A DNA stretch of 64,000 bases, taken from assembly GCF_009834125.1 (NCBI RefSeq), contig NZ_CP047146.1, positions 3,961,501 to 4,025,500 on the forward strand, read 5' to 3'. Source of the stretch: Streptomyces sp. GS7 (GTDB taxonomy: Bacteria; Actinomycetota; Actinomycetes; Streptomycetales; Streptomycetaceae). Below are positions 49,465 to 60,473 of this stretch, piece after piece. The notes under the pieces were generated by a model. The model had not been told where the DNA came from. It did no database searches and worked only from the letters and a program-made list of their open reading frames with translations. How positions within the stretch are numbered: the stretch's first letter is position 1; every line of letters starts with the position of its first letter. A program made the position numbers and the translations under genes.

Positions 49465-50619
49465 TCACCTGCCGTGGCGGTGTCGGGTGCTCTCTGCCGC
49501 GGCATCGGCCACTGCCGTGAGGGCGAGGGCCTCGTCGAGGAGCGCGTCGACGATACGGGATTCCGGGACGGTCCGCACGACCTGGCCGCGCCGGAAGATC
49601 TGGCCCTTGCCGTTGCCGCAGGAGACGCCGAGGTCGGCCTCCCTCGATTCTCCGGGGCCGTTGACGACGCACCCCATCACCGCGATGCGCAGGGGGTGCG
49701 GGAAGCCGTCGAAGGCGGCTTCGACCCGGGCGGCGAGTCCGTGGATGTCGACCTGGAGGCGACCGCAGCCGGGACAGGAGACGATTTCGAGCCTGCGGGG
49801 GCGCAGACCGAGCGAGGCGAGGATGTGGCAGCCCGCCTTGACCTGTTCGACGGGGTCGGCCGAGAGGGAGACGCGGATGGTGTCACCGATTCCCTCCGAC
49901 AGCAGGACGCCGAAGGCGACCGCGGACTTGATGGCCCCCTGGAACGCGGGGCCCGCCTCGGTGACGCCCAGGTGCAGCGGATAGTCGCAGTGGCCCGCGA
50001 GGAGCCGATTGGCGGCGATCATCGTGAGCGGGTCGTGGTGCTTCACGGCGATCTTCAGATCCCGGAAGCCGTGCTCCTCGAACAGGGAGGCTTCCCACAG
50101 CGCCGACTCCACCAGCGCTTCGGGCGTCGCTGCGCCGTACTTGGCCAGCAGGCGCCGGTCCAGGGAGCCCGCGTTGACGCCGATCCGGATCGGCACCGCG
50201 GCTGCCGAGGCGGCCTCGGCGATCCGGGCGACCTGGTCGTCGAACCGTTTGATGTTGCCGGGGTTGACGCGGACCCCGGCGCAGCCGGCGTCGAGCGCGG
50301 CGAAGACGTAGCGGGGCTGGAAGTGGATGTCGGCGATCACCGGGATCGGCGACCTGGCCACGACCTTCGGCAGGGCCTCGGCATCGTCGGCGGAGGGCAC
50401 GGCGACGCGGACGATGTCGCACCCGGCTGCCGTCACCGCGGCGATCTGTCGCAGTGTGGCGTCCACATCGGCGGTGTTGGTGGTGGTCATGGTCTGCACG
50501 CTGACCGGCGCCCCGCCGCCGACGGGCACCGTCCCGACGCGGAGTTGACGGGTGGGGCGGCGGCGCACCGGAGTCCTGGGGGTGGGCAGGGTGGGCAGTC
50601 CGAGATCGATGGCGGTCAC
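49465..50619 (-). CDS. ispG: 4-hydroxy-3-methylbut-2-enyl-diphosphate synthase (flavodoxin/ferredoxin type)
   Basis: A 384-residue IspG (GcpE) converting MEcPP to HMBPP in the MEP pathway. The barrel has [60 protein letters not shown] and [20 protein letters not shown]. The iron-sulfur domain has the ligands in [20 protein letters not shown] and [20 protein letters not shown], giving three Cys for the [4Fe-4S] cluster. Length fits the bacterial enzyme. GTG at 50619 overlaps the dxs stop (GTGA) and has GGAGGG upstream. With dxs it forms an operon boosting isoprenoid flux, probably a second copy in addition to housekeeping genes elsewhere. Confidence 0.95.
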   Translation of the reverse strand: MTAIDLGLPTLPTPRTPVRRRPTRQLRVGTVPVGGGAPVSVQTMTTTNTADVDATLRQIAAVTAAGCDIVRVAVPSADDAEALPKVVARSPIPVIADIHFQPRYVFAALDAGCAGVRVNPGNIKRFDDQVARIAEAASAAAVPIRIGVNAGSLDRRLLAKYGAATPEALVESALWEASLFEEHGFRDLKIAVKHHDPLTMIAANRLLAGHCDYPLHLGVTEAGPAFQGAIKSAVAFGVLLSEGIGDTIRVSLSADPVEQVKAGCHILASLGLRPRRLEIVSCPGCGRLQVDIHGLAARVEAAFDGFPHPLRIAVMGCVVNGPGESREADLGVSCGNGKGQIFRRGQVVRTVPESRIVDALLDEALALTAVADAAAESTRHRHGR

Positions 50620-52466
50620 TGGGTCCCTCCCAGGAGATGTCCGGGTGCGGCAGGGGCCGGGTGGCGGTGGTCGAGGGAGGCGAGGACGGTACGGACCAGG
50701 CCCGCGGCGTCCAGCCCTGCCTCGGCCAGCAGCCCTGGCCGGGGGCCGTGCGGGAGGAAGGCGTGGGGGAGGCCGAGGACCTGAACGGGCGTGGTCACGC
50801 CCTGCTCCCGGCACCGCCCGGCCAGCGCCGTGCCCGCACCGCCGGTGCGTACGCCGTCTTCCATGCTCACCACCAGCCGGTGGCGGGCGGCCAGTGACAC
50901 CAGCCCCTCGTTGACGGGGAACACCCAGCGCGGGTCGGCGACCGTGACCCCGATACCGTGCTCGGCGTCCAGGACACCGGCCGCCTCCAGGGCCGCCCGG
51001 GCCAGCGGTCCGACGGGCACCAGCAGCACATCCAGCGGACGGCCCTTGCTGCGGTGGAGGATGTCCATCCCGTCCATACGGGCCAGCGCCCCGATACCCG
51101 CGCCGGCGGCGGCCTTGGGCAGCCGCAGCGCGGTCGGGCCCTCGCCCCAGGAGACCGCCTCCGTCAACAGGCGGCGCAGCTGGGCGGTATCGCGGGGAGC
51201 AGCCAGGCGCAGCCCCGGAACCATGGACAGCAGCGCCAGATCCCACATGCCGTGATGGCTCGGCCCGTCCGGCCCGGTGATACCGGCGCGGTCCAGGACG
51301 AAGGTGACCGGCAGCCGGTGCAGCGCGACATCCATCAGCACCTGGTCGAAGGCCCGGTTCAGGAACGTCGCGTAGACGGCGACGAGGGGATGGAAACCGC
51401 CCATGGCCAGGCCCGCCGCCGAGGTGACGGCGTGCTGTTCGGCGATCCCCACGTCGAAGACCCGCTCGGGGAACCGCTCCTTCATCAACCCGAGCCCGGT
51501 GGGCAGCAGCATCGCCGCGGTGACCGCGACCACCTCGGGACGGTCCGCGGCCACCTCCACCAACGCCCGGCCGAACTCGCTCGTCCATGACGGAGCGGAA
51601 GGCTCCCCGACGGGCCGACCGGTGGCCTGGTCGACCACGCCGACGGCATGCAGACAGTCCGCCGGGTCCGCCTCGGCCGGCGCATGGCCCTTGCCTTTGA
51701 CGGTCATGACATGCACCACCACCGGCCGCTTCAGGGCACGCGCCCGGCGCAGCACGCCCTCCACCTCCGCGGTGTGGTGCCCGTCCACCGGCCCGAAGTA
51801 GGCAAAGCCCAGGTCGGTGAAGAAGTTCCGGCATGCCTCCGCGCCGCCTCCGTACCTGAGCAGGCGCAGGTGCTCGGCGAGCGCGCCGGTGGTGGGGGCG
51901 TACGAGCGGCCGTTGTCGTTGACCACCACGATCACCGGTCGATCCGGGGCGCCGCCCAGGTTGTTCAGCGCCTCCCACGCCATGCCACCGGTCAGCGCCC
52001 CGTCCCCGATGACCGCCACCACGGCACGCTCCTGCTCGCCGGCCAACTGCCGTGCCCTGGCCAGCCCGTCCGCGTACGACAGGGCGGTGGACGCGTGGGA
52101 GTTCTCCACCAGGTCGTGCACGGATTCCCGGCGCGAGGGATAGCCCGACAGGCCGCCCTGCTGCCGTAGCGAGTCGAAGCGGTTCCGACGCCCCGTCAGC
52201 AGCTTGTGCACGTATGCCTGGTGGCCGATGTCGAAGACCAGCGCGTCATCCGGGGAGTCGAAGACCCGGTGCAGCGCCAGGGTCAGCTCGACCGCGCCCA
52301 GATTCGGCCCCAGATGACCACCCGTGGCGCACACCTTCTCCACCAGGAACCGCCTGATCTCCGCTGCCAGCACGGCGAGTTCCCCGTCCGGCAGCGACCG
52401 CAGCGCGCCCGGGTCGTTCACCCGCTCCAGGACCGACAGGGAGTGTTCCATCCGGGCCGTTGCCAT
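50616..52466 (-). CDS. dxs: 1-deoxy-D-xylulose-5-phosphate synthase
   Basis: A 616-residue thiamine-diphosphate enzyme making DXP from pyruvate and glyceraldehyde 3-phosphate, the first MEP step. Visible are [59 protein letters not shown], the ThDP motif [20 protein letters not shown] with [35 protein letters not shown] and [23 protein letters not shown] at 52466 follows GGAGGGAG. The upstream frame extension to 52523 is noncoding. Its place in front of ispG resembles the MEP genes embedded in hopanoid or terpene clusters of streptomycetes, but no terpene cyclase is in the window. Confidence 0.95.
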   Translation of the reverse strand: MATARMEHSLSVLERVNDPGALRSLPDGELAVLAAEIRRFLVEKVCATGGHLGPNLGAVELTLALHRVFDSPDDALVFDIGHQAYVHKLLTGRRNRFDSLRQQGGLSGYPSRRESVHDLVENSHASTALSYADGLARARQLAGEQERAVVAVIGDGALTGGMAWEALNNLGGAPDRPVIVVVNDNGRSYAPTTGALAEHLRLLRYGGGAEACRNFFTDLGFAYFGPVDGHHTAEVEGVLRRARALKRPVVVHVMTVKGKGHAPAEADPADCLHAVGVVDQATGRPVGEPSAPSWTSEFGRALVEVAADRPEVVAVTAAMLLPTGLGLMKERFPERVFDVGIAEQHAVTSAAGLAMGGFHPLVAVYATFLNRAFDQVLMDVALHRLPVTFVLDRAGITGPDGPSHHGMWDLALLSMVPGLRLAAPRDTAQLRRLLTEAVSWGEGPTALRLPKAAAGAGIGALARMDGMDILHRSKGRPLDVLLVPVGPLARAALEAAGVLDAEHGIGVTVADPRWVFPVNEGLVSLAARHRLVVSMEDGVRTGGAGTALAGRCREQGVTTPVQVLGLPHAFLPHGPRPGLLAEAGLDAAGLVRTVLASLDHRHPAPAAPGHLLGGTQ

Positions 52467-52812
52467 GCCGTTCTCCCTCCCCGACGGCGCGGTTGACCAC
52501 CGCACGAACCGAAAGGGCTGCACTTCCAGGAAGGCAGAGACATGGCGGGGAGGGGAAGGGAGATCGCCGCCGGAGAGCGTGAAGGCGTTGAAAGGTCATG
52601 CTTGTGTGAACGCGACGCGGGCGGTGATGCCCGGGTGCGTCACCCAGCCGTCACATCCCCGGCTCGCGGACCTGAGCGATGCTCCCGTCCGGCCTCGGGC
52701 GGTACGCCTCCGGCCGGATGCCCGGCCGCTGTGTGGCGTACGCGCCGAACCGCCTGAAACGCTCGGTCGGTTACGGCGGGACGTGGGACTCACGGCGTTC
52801 CGCCGGGGCCTC
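52467..52812. other. intergenic region upstream of dxs
   Basis: No gene is seen. It should contain the dxs promoter on the left side and ends at the strong terminator of the UvrA-like gene. Confidence 0.45.
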
Positions 52813-52865
52813 GGGCCTGTCCGATGGGTCAGGGCCCTTCCGGCCCTGGCCCATCGGGCAGGCCC
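52813..52865 (-). terminator. strong terminator of the UvrA-like gene
   Basis: Arms 52813-52836 and 52842-52865 are 24 bp long and pair fully in RNA with two G-U pairs, leaving a 5-base loop. It lies immediately after the stop at 52870 in minus-strand direction. Confidence 0.8.
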
Positions 52866-52869
52866 TGGG

Positions 52870-55260
<2,391 letters not shown>

Positions 55261-55650
55261 TGGATCTCCCTCTGTCACGTGGGGCCGCCCGCGCTGTCCC
55301 CGTAGGCGTCACCTGGACCGGCCGACCGGCTTCGAGCAGGACGTCTTCCTGCGAGCAGGACGTCTTCTTCATCGGCGCGGTCGCGGCAACGGTAACCGGC
55401 CACGAACGCCGGTGTCGGCCGAGTGGCGCGGTGCCCGTCCGACCGGCGTCGGCCGGGGGCGCGCTCGGCGCGCGAACCTGGTCGTCCCCGCCGCTTGGGG
55501 CTCGCGGAACCGGGCCGCGGTCACGTGACAGATGTCACGCCGGGCACTCTGTTCGGGGCGAGCCCCCACCTTCCCTGCGGGTGGGAGGCGGGGAGCGACG
55601 TACGAGACGGTCGGCGTCGGGCAGGCCGCCGAGCGGTGGGGAACGGGCCG
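55261..55650. other. intergenic region between the UvrA-like and SDR genes
   Basis: A 390-bp gap between two minus-strand genes with no supported frame. It contains a short tandem repeat at 55333-55367 in the presumed promoter of the UvrA-like gene. Confidence 0.45.
55333..55367. repeat. 16-bp direct repeat with 19-bp period
   Basis: CGAGCAGGACGTCTTC occurs at 55333-55348 and 55352-55367, about 75-105 bp upstream of the UvrA-like gene. It could be paired operator sites for a direct-repeat-binding regulator or a replication-slippage product. Confidence 0.65.
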
Positions 55651-56388
55651 TCAGTCCTGTGCGGTGGGGCGGACGACGATGTCGCCCACGTCGACGCCGT
55701 CCGGCTGCTCGACGGCGAACGCGATGGCGCGGGCCACCGCGTCCGGCGAGATCGCGATCTTGTCCATCCGGTCGAGGATCTGGGCCTTGACCTCGGGGTT
55801 CGGCATGGCTTCCGCGAAGTCCGTACGGACGAAGCCCGGTGAGACGACGGTGACGCGCAGGCTGTCGCCGGCCTCCTGGCGCAGGCCCTCGGAGAGGGTG
55901 CGGACGGCGTTCTTCGTGGCGGCGTAGACCGACTGGAGGGGAACGACGCGCAGTCCGGCGGTGGAGACGGTGTTGACGAAGTGTCCGAAGCCCTGCTGCC
56001 GGAACACGGGCAGGGCGGCGGCGATCCCGTACAGCACGCCTTTGAGGTTGACGTCGATCATCTGCTCCCAGTCCTCGACGCGGAGTTCGTCCAGGGGGGA
56101 GATCAGGCCGACCCCGGCATTGCCGACGAGTACGTCGATCTTGCCGAACCGGTCGCGGGCCAGCTCGACGAGAGCGGACAGGTCCGCGCGCCGCGTCACG
56201 TCGGTGCGGACCCAGGCGGCCTCGCCGCCGGCTTTCTCGATCCGGGCGGTCAGGGCCTCCAGACGGTCGGTGCGGCGTGCCCCGAGGACGACTTTCGCGC
56301 CGCGCTCGGCGAGCAGCAACGCCGTTGCCTCACCGATTCCGCTGCCGGCGCCGGTGATCGCCACGACCTTGCCTTCGATTCCCTGCAT
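55651..56388 (-). CDS. short-chain dehydrogenase/reductase
   Basis: A 245-residue classical SDR. The cofactor motif is VVAITGAGSGIGEATALLLA with VVLGARRTDRLEALTARIEK, whose Arg-Arg suggests NADP preference. NAGVGLISPLDEL is the structural motif. The catalytic Ser is in FVNTVSTAGLRVVPLQSVYA, and Tyr/Lys are in VYAATKNAVRTLSEGL. SPGFVRTDFAE follows. ATG at 56388 has GGAAGGA upstream. It diverges from a TetR gene across a 134-bp gap with long dyads, so the TetR protein likely represses it. Substrate unknown; homologues are often annotated as oxidoreductases of detoxification. Confidence 0.92.
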   Translation of the reverse strand: MQGIEGKVVAITGAGSGIGEATALLLAERGAKVVLGARRTDRLEALTARIEKAGGEAAWVRTDVTRRADLSALVELARDRFGKIDVLVGNAGVGLISPLDELRVEDWEQMIDVNLKGVLYGIAAALPVFRQQGFGHFVNTVSTAGLRVVPLQSVYAATKNAVRTLSEGLRQEAGDSLRVTVVSPGFVRTDFAEAMPNPEVKAQILDRMDKIAISPDAVARAIAFAVEQPDGVDVGDIVVRPTAQD

Positions 56389-56442
56389 GATCGACAGTCC
56401 TTCCGGGAGGAGGGTGAGGGCAGGCCGGGGCATGCCCTAGAG

Positions 56443-56494
56443 TGAAGTGGAGGCGCCGCCACTTCATCCACGCTAAGCGGCGATGCCTCCACTT
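56443..56494. promoter_or_regulatory. TetR operators in the SDR/TetR divergent promoter
   Basis: TGAAGTGG-N8-CCACTTCA (56443-56466) is a perfect dyad. AAGTGGAGGC at 56446-56455 is also repeated in inverse orientation as GCCTCCACTT at 56485-56494. The half-site AAGTGG thus occurs three times, enough for two overlapping TetR dimers. Confidence 0.7.
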
Positions 56495-56522
56495 GGCAAT
56501 GGTGATGAGGGGAGAGCCGCTG

Positions 56523-57116
56523 ATGGCGCCGTCCGCAGAACGTCCACTGAGGGCTGATGCACAGCGCAACCGGGACAAGATCCTGGCCGCGGCGGTGCGC
56601 GTGTTCACCGAGGAGGGGCTGGACGCGCACTTCGAGCGCATCGCCAAGGAAGCGGGCGTGGGAAGCGGCACCCTGTACCGGAATTTCCCGACCCGAGAGG
56701 CACTGATCGAAGCGGCCTACCGCAATGAGGTGGCCCGGCTGTGCGACGCCGTCCCCGGCCTCCTGGCGACCATGCCGCCGGGCGAGGCCCTGCGCGCGTG
56801 GACGCGTCGCTTCATCGACTACGCCACCGCCAAACTCGGCATGGCCGACGCCCTGCGTGCCGTCGTCGCCTCGGGGGCCAACCCGTACGCCGACAGCCGC
56901 GAGATGATTCAGGCCGCCCTGTCCTCCCTGATGGACGCCGGAGTGGCCGCCGGCGTGATCCGGTCCGACATCCTGCCGACCGACATGTTCGCCGCCCTCG
57001 CCGGCATCGCCCTCACCTCGGCGAGGCCCGAGCAGCGGGAGCAGGCCGAACGCCTCCTCGACCTCGCCCTGGACGGACTGCGGCCCATACCGGTGCCGCC
57101 GGGCACGGACGGCTGA
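56523..57116 (+). CDS. TetR family transcriptional regulator
   Basis: A 197-residue TetR regulator. The HTH is NRDKILAAAVRVFTEEGLDA with FERIAKEAGVGSGTLYRNFP and TREALIEAAYRNEVARL. The ligand-binding C-terminal half has ALRAWTRRFIDYATAKLGMA and TDMFAALAGIALTSARPEQR. ATG at 56523 follows GGGGAG with 8-base spacing; upstream in-frame starts lie inside the operator. It should control itself and the divergent SDR gene. Confidence 0.93.
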   Translation: MAPSAERPLRADAQRNRDKILAAAVRVFTEEGLDAHFERIAKEAGVGSGTLYRNFPTREALIEAAYRNEVARLCDAVPGLLATMPPGEALRAWTRRFIDYATAKLGMADALRAVVASGANPYADSREMIQAALSSLMDAGVAAGVIRSDILPTDMFAALAGIALTSARPEQREQAERLLDLALDGLRPIPVPPGTDG

Positions 57117-57229
57117 CGGCCCGACCCCGTTCACCCCTTTGCCCCTGCGGGAGAGCTGGCGCCCGGCCGCTCCAGCATCATCGATCTGGGCACCCGCCCC
57201 GTATTCCTACGTATGAAGGAGCATCTGCA

Positions 57230-57400
57230 ATGGGGATGAAGGACGAAATGCAGGGCAAGGCGCAGCAGGCCCGGGAAAAGGCACAGCAGGCCAGGCAGCA
57301 GGCGCAGCAGCGGGGCCAGCAGGCGCAGGACAAGTCGCGCCAGCAGCAGGGCAGGCAGCAGTCCATCGATGACATCCAGGACGACCTCGACGAGCAGTGA
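57230..57400 (+). CDS. 56-residue Gln-rich amphipathic protein
   Basis: A short, highly charged helical protein: KDEMQGKAQQAREKAQQARQ with QAQQRGQQAQDKSRQQQ and an acidic end, DDIQDDLDEQ. The repeated AQQARxx pattern makes a long amphipathic helix, and there is no hydrophobic core. It resembles small stress-associated, CsbD-like or LEA-like proteins of streptomycetes, but that is inferred from composition. ATG at 57230 follows AAGGAG with 8-base spacing, a strong start signal. The TetR gene lies 113 bp upstream on the same strand. Confidence 0.75.
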   Translation: MGMKDEMQGKAQQAREKAQQARQQAQQRGQQAQDKSRQQQGRQQSIDDIQDDLDEQ

Positions 57401-57692
57401 GTTAGCGTCAGTCGGGCACGGCGACGAGCGTCTCTGCGCGCCGCCGAGCCGCGAAGGCTGAAACGATTCGAGCGCGGCATCCGGCGCAACCCGCCATGTG
57501 CCGCGCTCAGTCACGATCCGATCCGGGTGCGGCCCTCGGGTCCGCTCCCGTAGTCGGTGCCGAGCAGGGCACACAGGGCGCGCGCAGGGTGAGCAGGACG
57601 CCATCGAAGCGGCGGCGGCAACTCGCCGCGTCCGGTTGCGATGTGGCGCGTCACGCCCTGGAAACGGGCGGGTCACGCCCTGACGCCGGCTC

Positions 57693-57971
57693 TCAACTGC
57701 CGCCCATCAGGCGGTACATGCCGACCGAGCCGTGCGCGGCGGTGTCGGCGAAGCCGAACTTCTCGTAGAGGAAGCGCGCGGGGCCGTCCGCGATGGGCGA
57801 GACGTAGGCGGTGGCGGGCGCTCGGTCCTCCAACTCCTGGGTCAGCTCGGCCATGATGCGCTTGCCGAGACCTCGCCCCTGGTGTGCGGGGTGCACGCAG
57901 AGTGGGGCAGGCGGTTCTGCGGTGGGGCGGCCCGGCGGTGTCTCACCGGGCCTCCGGGTCATCCGGGTCAA
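57693..57971 (-). pseudogene. C-terminal fragment of a GNAT acetyltransferase
   Basis: The frame contains motif A and B of a GNAT (LCVHPAHQGRGLGKRIMAEL and SPIADGPARFLYEKFGFADT) but no N-terminal substrate domain. The first 20 residues (MTRMTRRPGETPPGRPTAEP) are not family-like. A normal GNAT has about 150-200 residues. The missing part would lie where the trpS 3' end now is. It is probably a relic left by rearrangement. Confidence 0.65.
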
Positions 57972-57985
57972 CGGACTTGAGATTG

Positions 57986-59098
57986 TCAGTAGTGGCTGTT
58001 CATGGCGGCACGCACCTCGGCGAGAGTGGCATCGGCCGCCGCTCTGGCGCGCTCGTTGCCCTCGCGCAGTGTCCGGCGGAGGAAGGTGCGGTCCTGCGCG
58101 TACTCGGTTCGGCGGGCTCGGATCGGAGCCAGGTACTCGTTGACCGCCTCGGTCACGGTCCTCTTGAGCGCGGCGGCTCCCGCAGAGCCGATGTCGGCGG
58201 CCACCTGCTGGGGGGTGCGGTCCAGGCAGAGGGCCGCGAGCAGGAGCAGGGAGGACACCTCGGGGCGAGTGGCCGGGTCGTAGGTGATGTGCCGTTCCGA
58301 GTCGGTCCTGGCCCCCTTGACCAGGCGGGCGGTCTCGTCGGCACCGGCGGCCAGGGGGATGGCGTTGCCTCGGCTCTTGCTCATCTTGGTGCCGTCCGTG
58401 CCGAGCAGCAGTGGTGCGTTCGACAGCAGGGCATCGGGCTGCCGGAAGACGGCACTGCCGTTGCCGTAACGGTCGTTGAAGCGGCGGGCGATGGTGCGGG
58501 TGAGTTCGAGGTGGGGGAGCTGGTCCTGGCCGACCGGGACCAGGTTGGCCTTGCAGAAGAGGATGTCCGCGGCCTGGTGGACGGGGTAGGTGAACATCAG
58601 GCCGCTGACGGCGGACTGGCGCGAGTGGGCGATTTCGTCCTTGACCGTGGGGTTGCGGTTGAGTTCGGCGACGGAGACGAGGCTGAGGAAGGGCAGCATC
58701 AGCTGGTTGAGGGCCGGGACGGCGCTGTGCGTGAAGATCGTGCTGCGCGCCGGGTCCACGCCGATGGCGAGGTGGTCCAGTACCAGTTCCTCGACGTGCC
58801 CGGTCAGGTCGTCCGCTACATCGCGGTCGGTCAGGACCTGGTAGTCCGCGATGATCACGAACAACTCCACTCCGAGGTCCTGCAGACGTACCCGGTTGTG
58901 CAGGGTGCCGAAGTAGTGCCCCAGGTGCAGACGGCCGGTGGGGCGGTCGCCGGTCAGCACACGGAACTGGCCGGGGTCCTTGAGGATCAGCTCTTCCAAC
59001 ACCGCATTGCGGGCCTGCGCGGCAGACGTCCCGAGTGTGTCGGTGGAGGGATCCGAGGCAGCGGCGTCGGGGCCGGGGGGCTGGTGGGTGGTGTTCAC
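57986..59098 (-). CDS. trpS: tryptophanyl-tRNA synthetase
   Basis: A 370-residue class I synthetase charging tRNA-Trp. The HIGH motif is in VLTGDRPTGRLHLGHYFGTL and the KMSKS loop in LLLGTDGTKMSKSRGNAIPL. Other family segments are LFVIIADYQVLTDRD, HSAVPALNQLMLPFLSLVSV, YPVHQAADILFCKANLVPVG and DQLPHLELTRTIARRFNDRY. GTG at 59098 follows AGGAG. A Trp-codon leader and attenuator lie upstream. Streptomyces often carry two TrpRS genes, and attenuation has been described for the auxiliary, indolmycin-resistant type, so this copy is a candidate for it; sequence alone does not settle that. Confidence 0.95.
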   Translation of the reverse strand: MNTTHQPPGPDAAASDPSTDTLGTSAAQARNAVLEELILKDPGQFRVLTGDRPTGRLHLGHYFGTLHNRVRLQDLGVELFVIIADYQVLTDRDVADDLTGHVEELVLDHLAIGVDPARSTIFTHSAVPALNQLMLPFLSLVSVAELNRNPTVKDEIAHSRQSAVSGLMFTYPVHQAADILFCKANLVPVGQDQLPHLELTRTIARRFNDRYGNGSAVFRQPDALLSNAPLLLGTDGTKMSKSRGNAIPLAAGADETARLVKGARTDSERHITYDPATRPEVSSLLLLAALCLDRTPQQVAADIGSAGAAALKRTVTEAVNEYLAPIRARRTEYAQDRTFLRRTLREGNERARAAADATLAEVRAAMNSHY

Positions 59099-59160
59099 AA
59101 GGTCTCCTGGTGGGTCGGTCGTGCCGTCAGGACGGCACGAGCCCTGGTCCCAGGGAACAC

Positions 59161-59186
59161 AAAAGGGCCGTCCATCCGAACGGCCC
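59161..59186 (-). terminator. attenuator terminator of trpS
   Basis: On the minus strand GGGCCGT (59180-59186) and ACGGCCC (59165-59171) form a stem with an 8-base loop, followed by TTTT (59161-59164). It lies between the leader peptide and trpS. Its 5' arm can instead pair with 59204-59211, the antiterminator. Confidence 0.85.
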
Positions 59187-59203
59187 GGTCATGCATGAGA
59201 GAT

Positions 59204-59223
59204 GGCCGCTCCTACAAGGAGCG
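59204..59223 (-). promoter_or_regulatory. attenuator segments 1 and 2 (antiterminator partner)
   Basis: CGCTCC (minus, 59218-59223) pairs with GGAGCG (59207-59212) around a loop holding the leader stop codon. Segment 2, GAGCGGCC (59204-59211), can also pair with GGCCGTTC (59178-59185) over 8 bp with one G-U, which would disrupt the terminator. Confidence 0.75.
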
Positions 59224-59253
59224 CCACCAGCTCAGACAGGACGAAGTATGCAT
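59212..59253 (-). CDS. Trp-rich leader peptide of trpS
   Basis: A 13-codon frame encoding MHTSSCLSWWRSL. Two adjacent TGG codons occupy positions 9 and 10 (59224-59229), a feature rarely found by chance. The stop lies inside the loop of the 1:2 hairpin. No Shine-Dalgarno precedes it; the -10 at 59260-59265 puts transcription start on the ATG, so it should be translated leaderless. It senses charged tRNA-Trp supply: a ribosome stalled on the Trp codons frees segment 2 for antitermination. Confidence 0.85.
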   Translation of the reverse strand: MHTSSCLSWWRSL

Positions 59254-59259
59254 GCGCTC

Positions 59260-59265
59260 ATCATA
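59260..59265 (-). promoter_or_regulatory. -10 element of the trpS leader promoter
   Basis: TATGAT on the minus strand lies six bases before the leader ATG at 59253. It is one base from TATAAT. The -35 region reads GTCACC, a weak match. Confidence 0.6.
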
Positions 59266-59364
59266 GTCGCATGCGTCGGCGAGGTGACGCGTCCCGGACT
59301 TGAGCGGTCGCCCAGGGGCATGGTCACGGCCCTGGCCAGGCGGTGGTACGCGCAGTGGTGGACT

Positions 59365-59575
59365 GGGCCGCCGTCGCCCCTTCGGTGCGGATCGCGTCGG
59401 CGACGGCGGTCGCTCGTGCACGGGTCTCCCCGGTCAGCGCCGTCCTGAGCGCGTCTGATGGGAACTCGGTGGTCGGAGCCGGAACCGTCGTGTGCTGCGT
59501 CGGTACCCACGTCGGCCACCCGGCAGAACAGGGCCTGCCGGTTGACCCCGCCGACGACGAAGCAGTCGTCCGGAA
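59365..59575 (-). pseudogene. decayed GT1 glycosyltransferase fragment
   Basis: One minus frame reads DCFVVGGVNRQALFCRVADV then HDGSGSDHRVP, matching the donor-site region of macrolide-type glycosyltransferases (compare VNHQALF, HHGGSGTT). A second frame, further 3', reads SDALRTALTGETRARATAVA then DAIRTEGATAA, matching their C-terminal helix. The middle is missing and the frames differ. No intact gene remains. Confidence 0.45.
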
Positions 59576-59670
59576 GGCGCATTCGAGTACACCGGGTGGG
59601 GAACCGATGGACCGATACGGCCCGGCCATCCCCGATCGGGCCGGACGCTGCGATCACGAGGAGTACCGCC

Positions 59671-60249
59671 ATGCCCGAGATCCTGCTCATCGCCGGCGAC
59701 GCCACCGAGGACCTGGAGTTCTTCTACCCGTACCAGCGGCTGCTGGAGGAGGGCTACGAGCCGCGGATCGCCGCCCCCTCTCGCAAGAAGCTGCAGTTCG
59801 TCGTGCACGACTTCGTCGACGACTTCGACACCTACGTCGAGCGCCAGGGCCACTCCTGGCCGGCCGATCTCGCGCTGTCCGAGGTCGACCCGGCGGCGTA
59901 CGCGGCCCTTGTCCTCCCCGGTGGCCGGGCGCCCGAATACCTTCGGCAGGATCCCGACTTCCGGCGCGTCGTCACGCACTTCTTCGACGCGGACAAGCCG
60001 GTGGCGCACATCTGCCACGCGGCCATCGCGCTGGCCCCGCTCGGTGTGCTGAAGGGCCGCCGCACCTCCGCCTACCCCGCCTGTGCGCCGGAGGTGCAAC
60101 TGGGCGGCGGTGTCTTCGTGGACGGCCCGGCGGTGGTGGACGGCAAGGTCGTCTCGGCCCGCGCCTGGAACGACCAGCCGGAGTGGATGCGGGCGTTCGT
60201 GGAGATCCTGCGGGAGTACGCACCGGCGGGGAAGCCCGCACAGGGCTGA
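59671..60249 (+). CDS. DJ-1/PfpI family protein
   Basis: A 192-residue protein of the DJ-1/PfpI superfamily. The N-terminus PEILLIAGDATEDLEFFYPY supplies the conserved Glu near residue 14. The nucleophile elbow is KPVAHICHAAIALAPLG with the catalytic Cys, and LVLPGGRAPEYLRQD is the third signature. Then come KGRRTSAYPACAPEVQLGG and LVTARNP-like VVSARAWNDQPEWMRAFVE. Members act as glyoxalase III, deglycase-like enzymes or stress proteins. ATG at 59671 follows GAGGAG. The methyltransferase gene follows after 224 bp. Confidence 0.9.
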   Translation: MPEILLIAGDATEDLEFFYPYQRLLEEGYEPRIAAPSRKKLQFVVHDFVDDFDTYVERQGHSWPADLALSEVDPAAYAALVLPGGRAPEYLRQDPDFRRVVTHFFDADKPVAHICHAAIALAPLGVLKGRRTSAYPACAPEVQLGGGVFVDGPAVVDGKVVSARAWNDQPEWMRAFVEILREYAPAGKPAQG

Positions 60250-60473
60250 GCGCTGCGCGGTGTGGCCGCCGAGCACGTCGGCGGTCGGAGCGCCGCCGGG
60301 CGGCCGGGGCGGGGCCGACCACGTTCCAGGACGGCTCCGCCGCCGCAGGCGCCCACGGCTCGGCTCGGCTCCGCTCGGCTCATGGCGCGGTGCCCCGTAG
60401 CGTGGCCGGGCCAACCGGGCGGGGCGAACTCGTTCGTCCGGGCTCGGCGCGACCGGGCGACAGAGGAGGCCAT

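Noticed and set aside
59099..59260. T-box leader for trpS
   Set aside because: There is no T-box sequence or specifier stem. The Trp-codon leader peptide and three-way pairing explain the region better.
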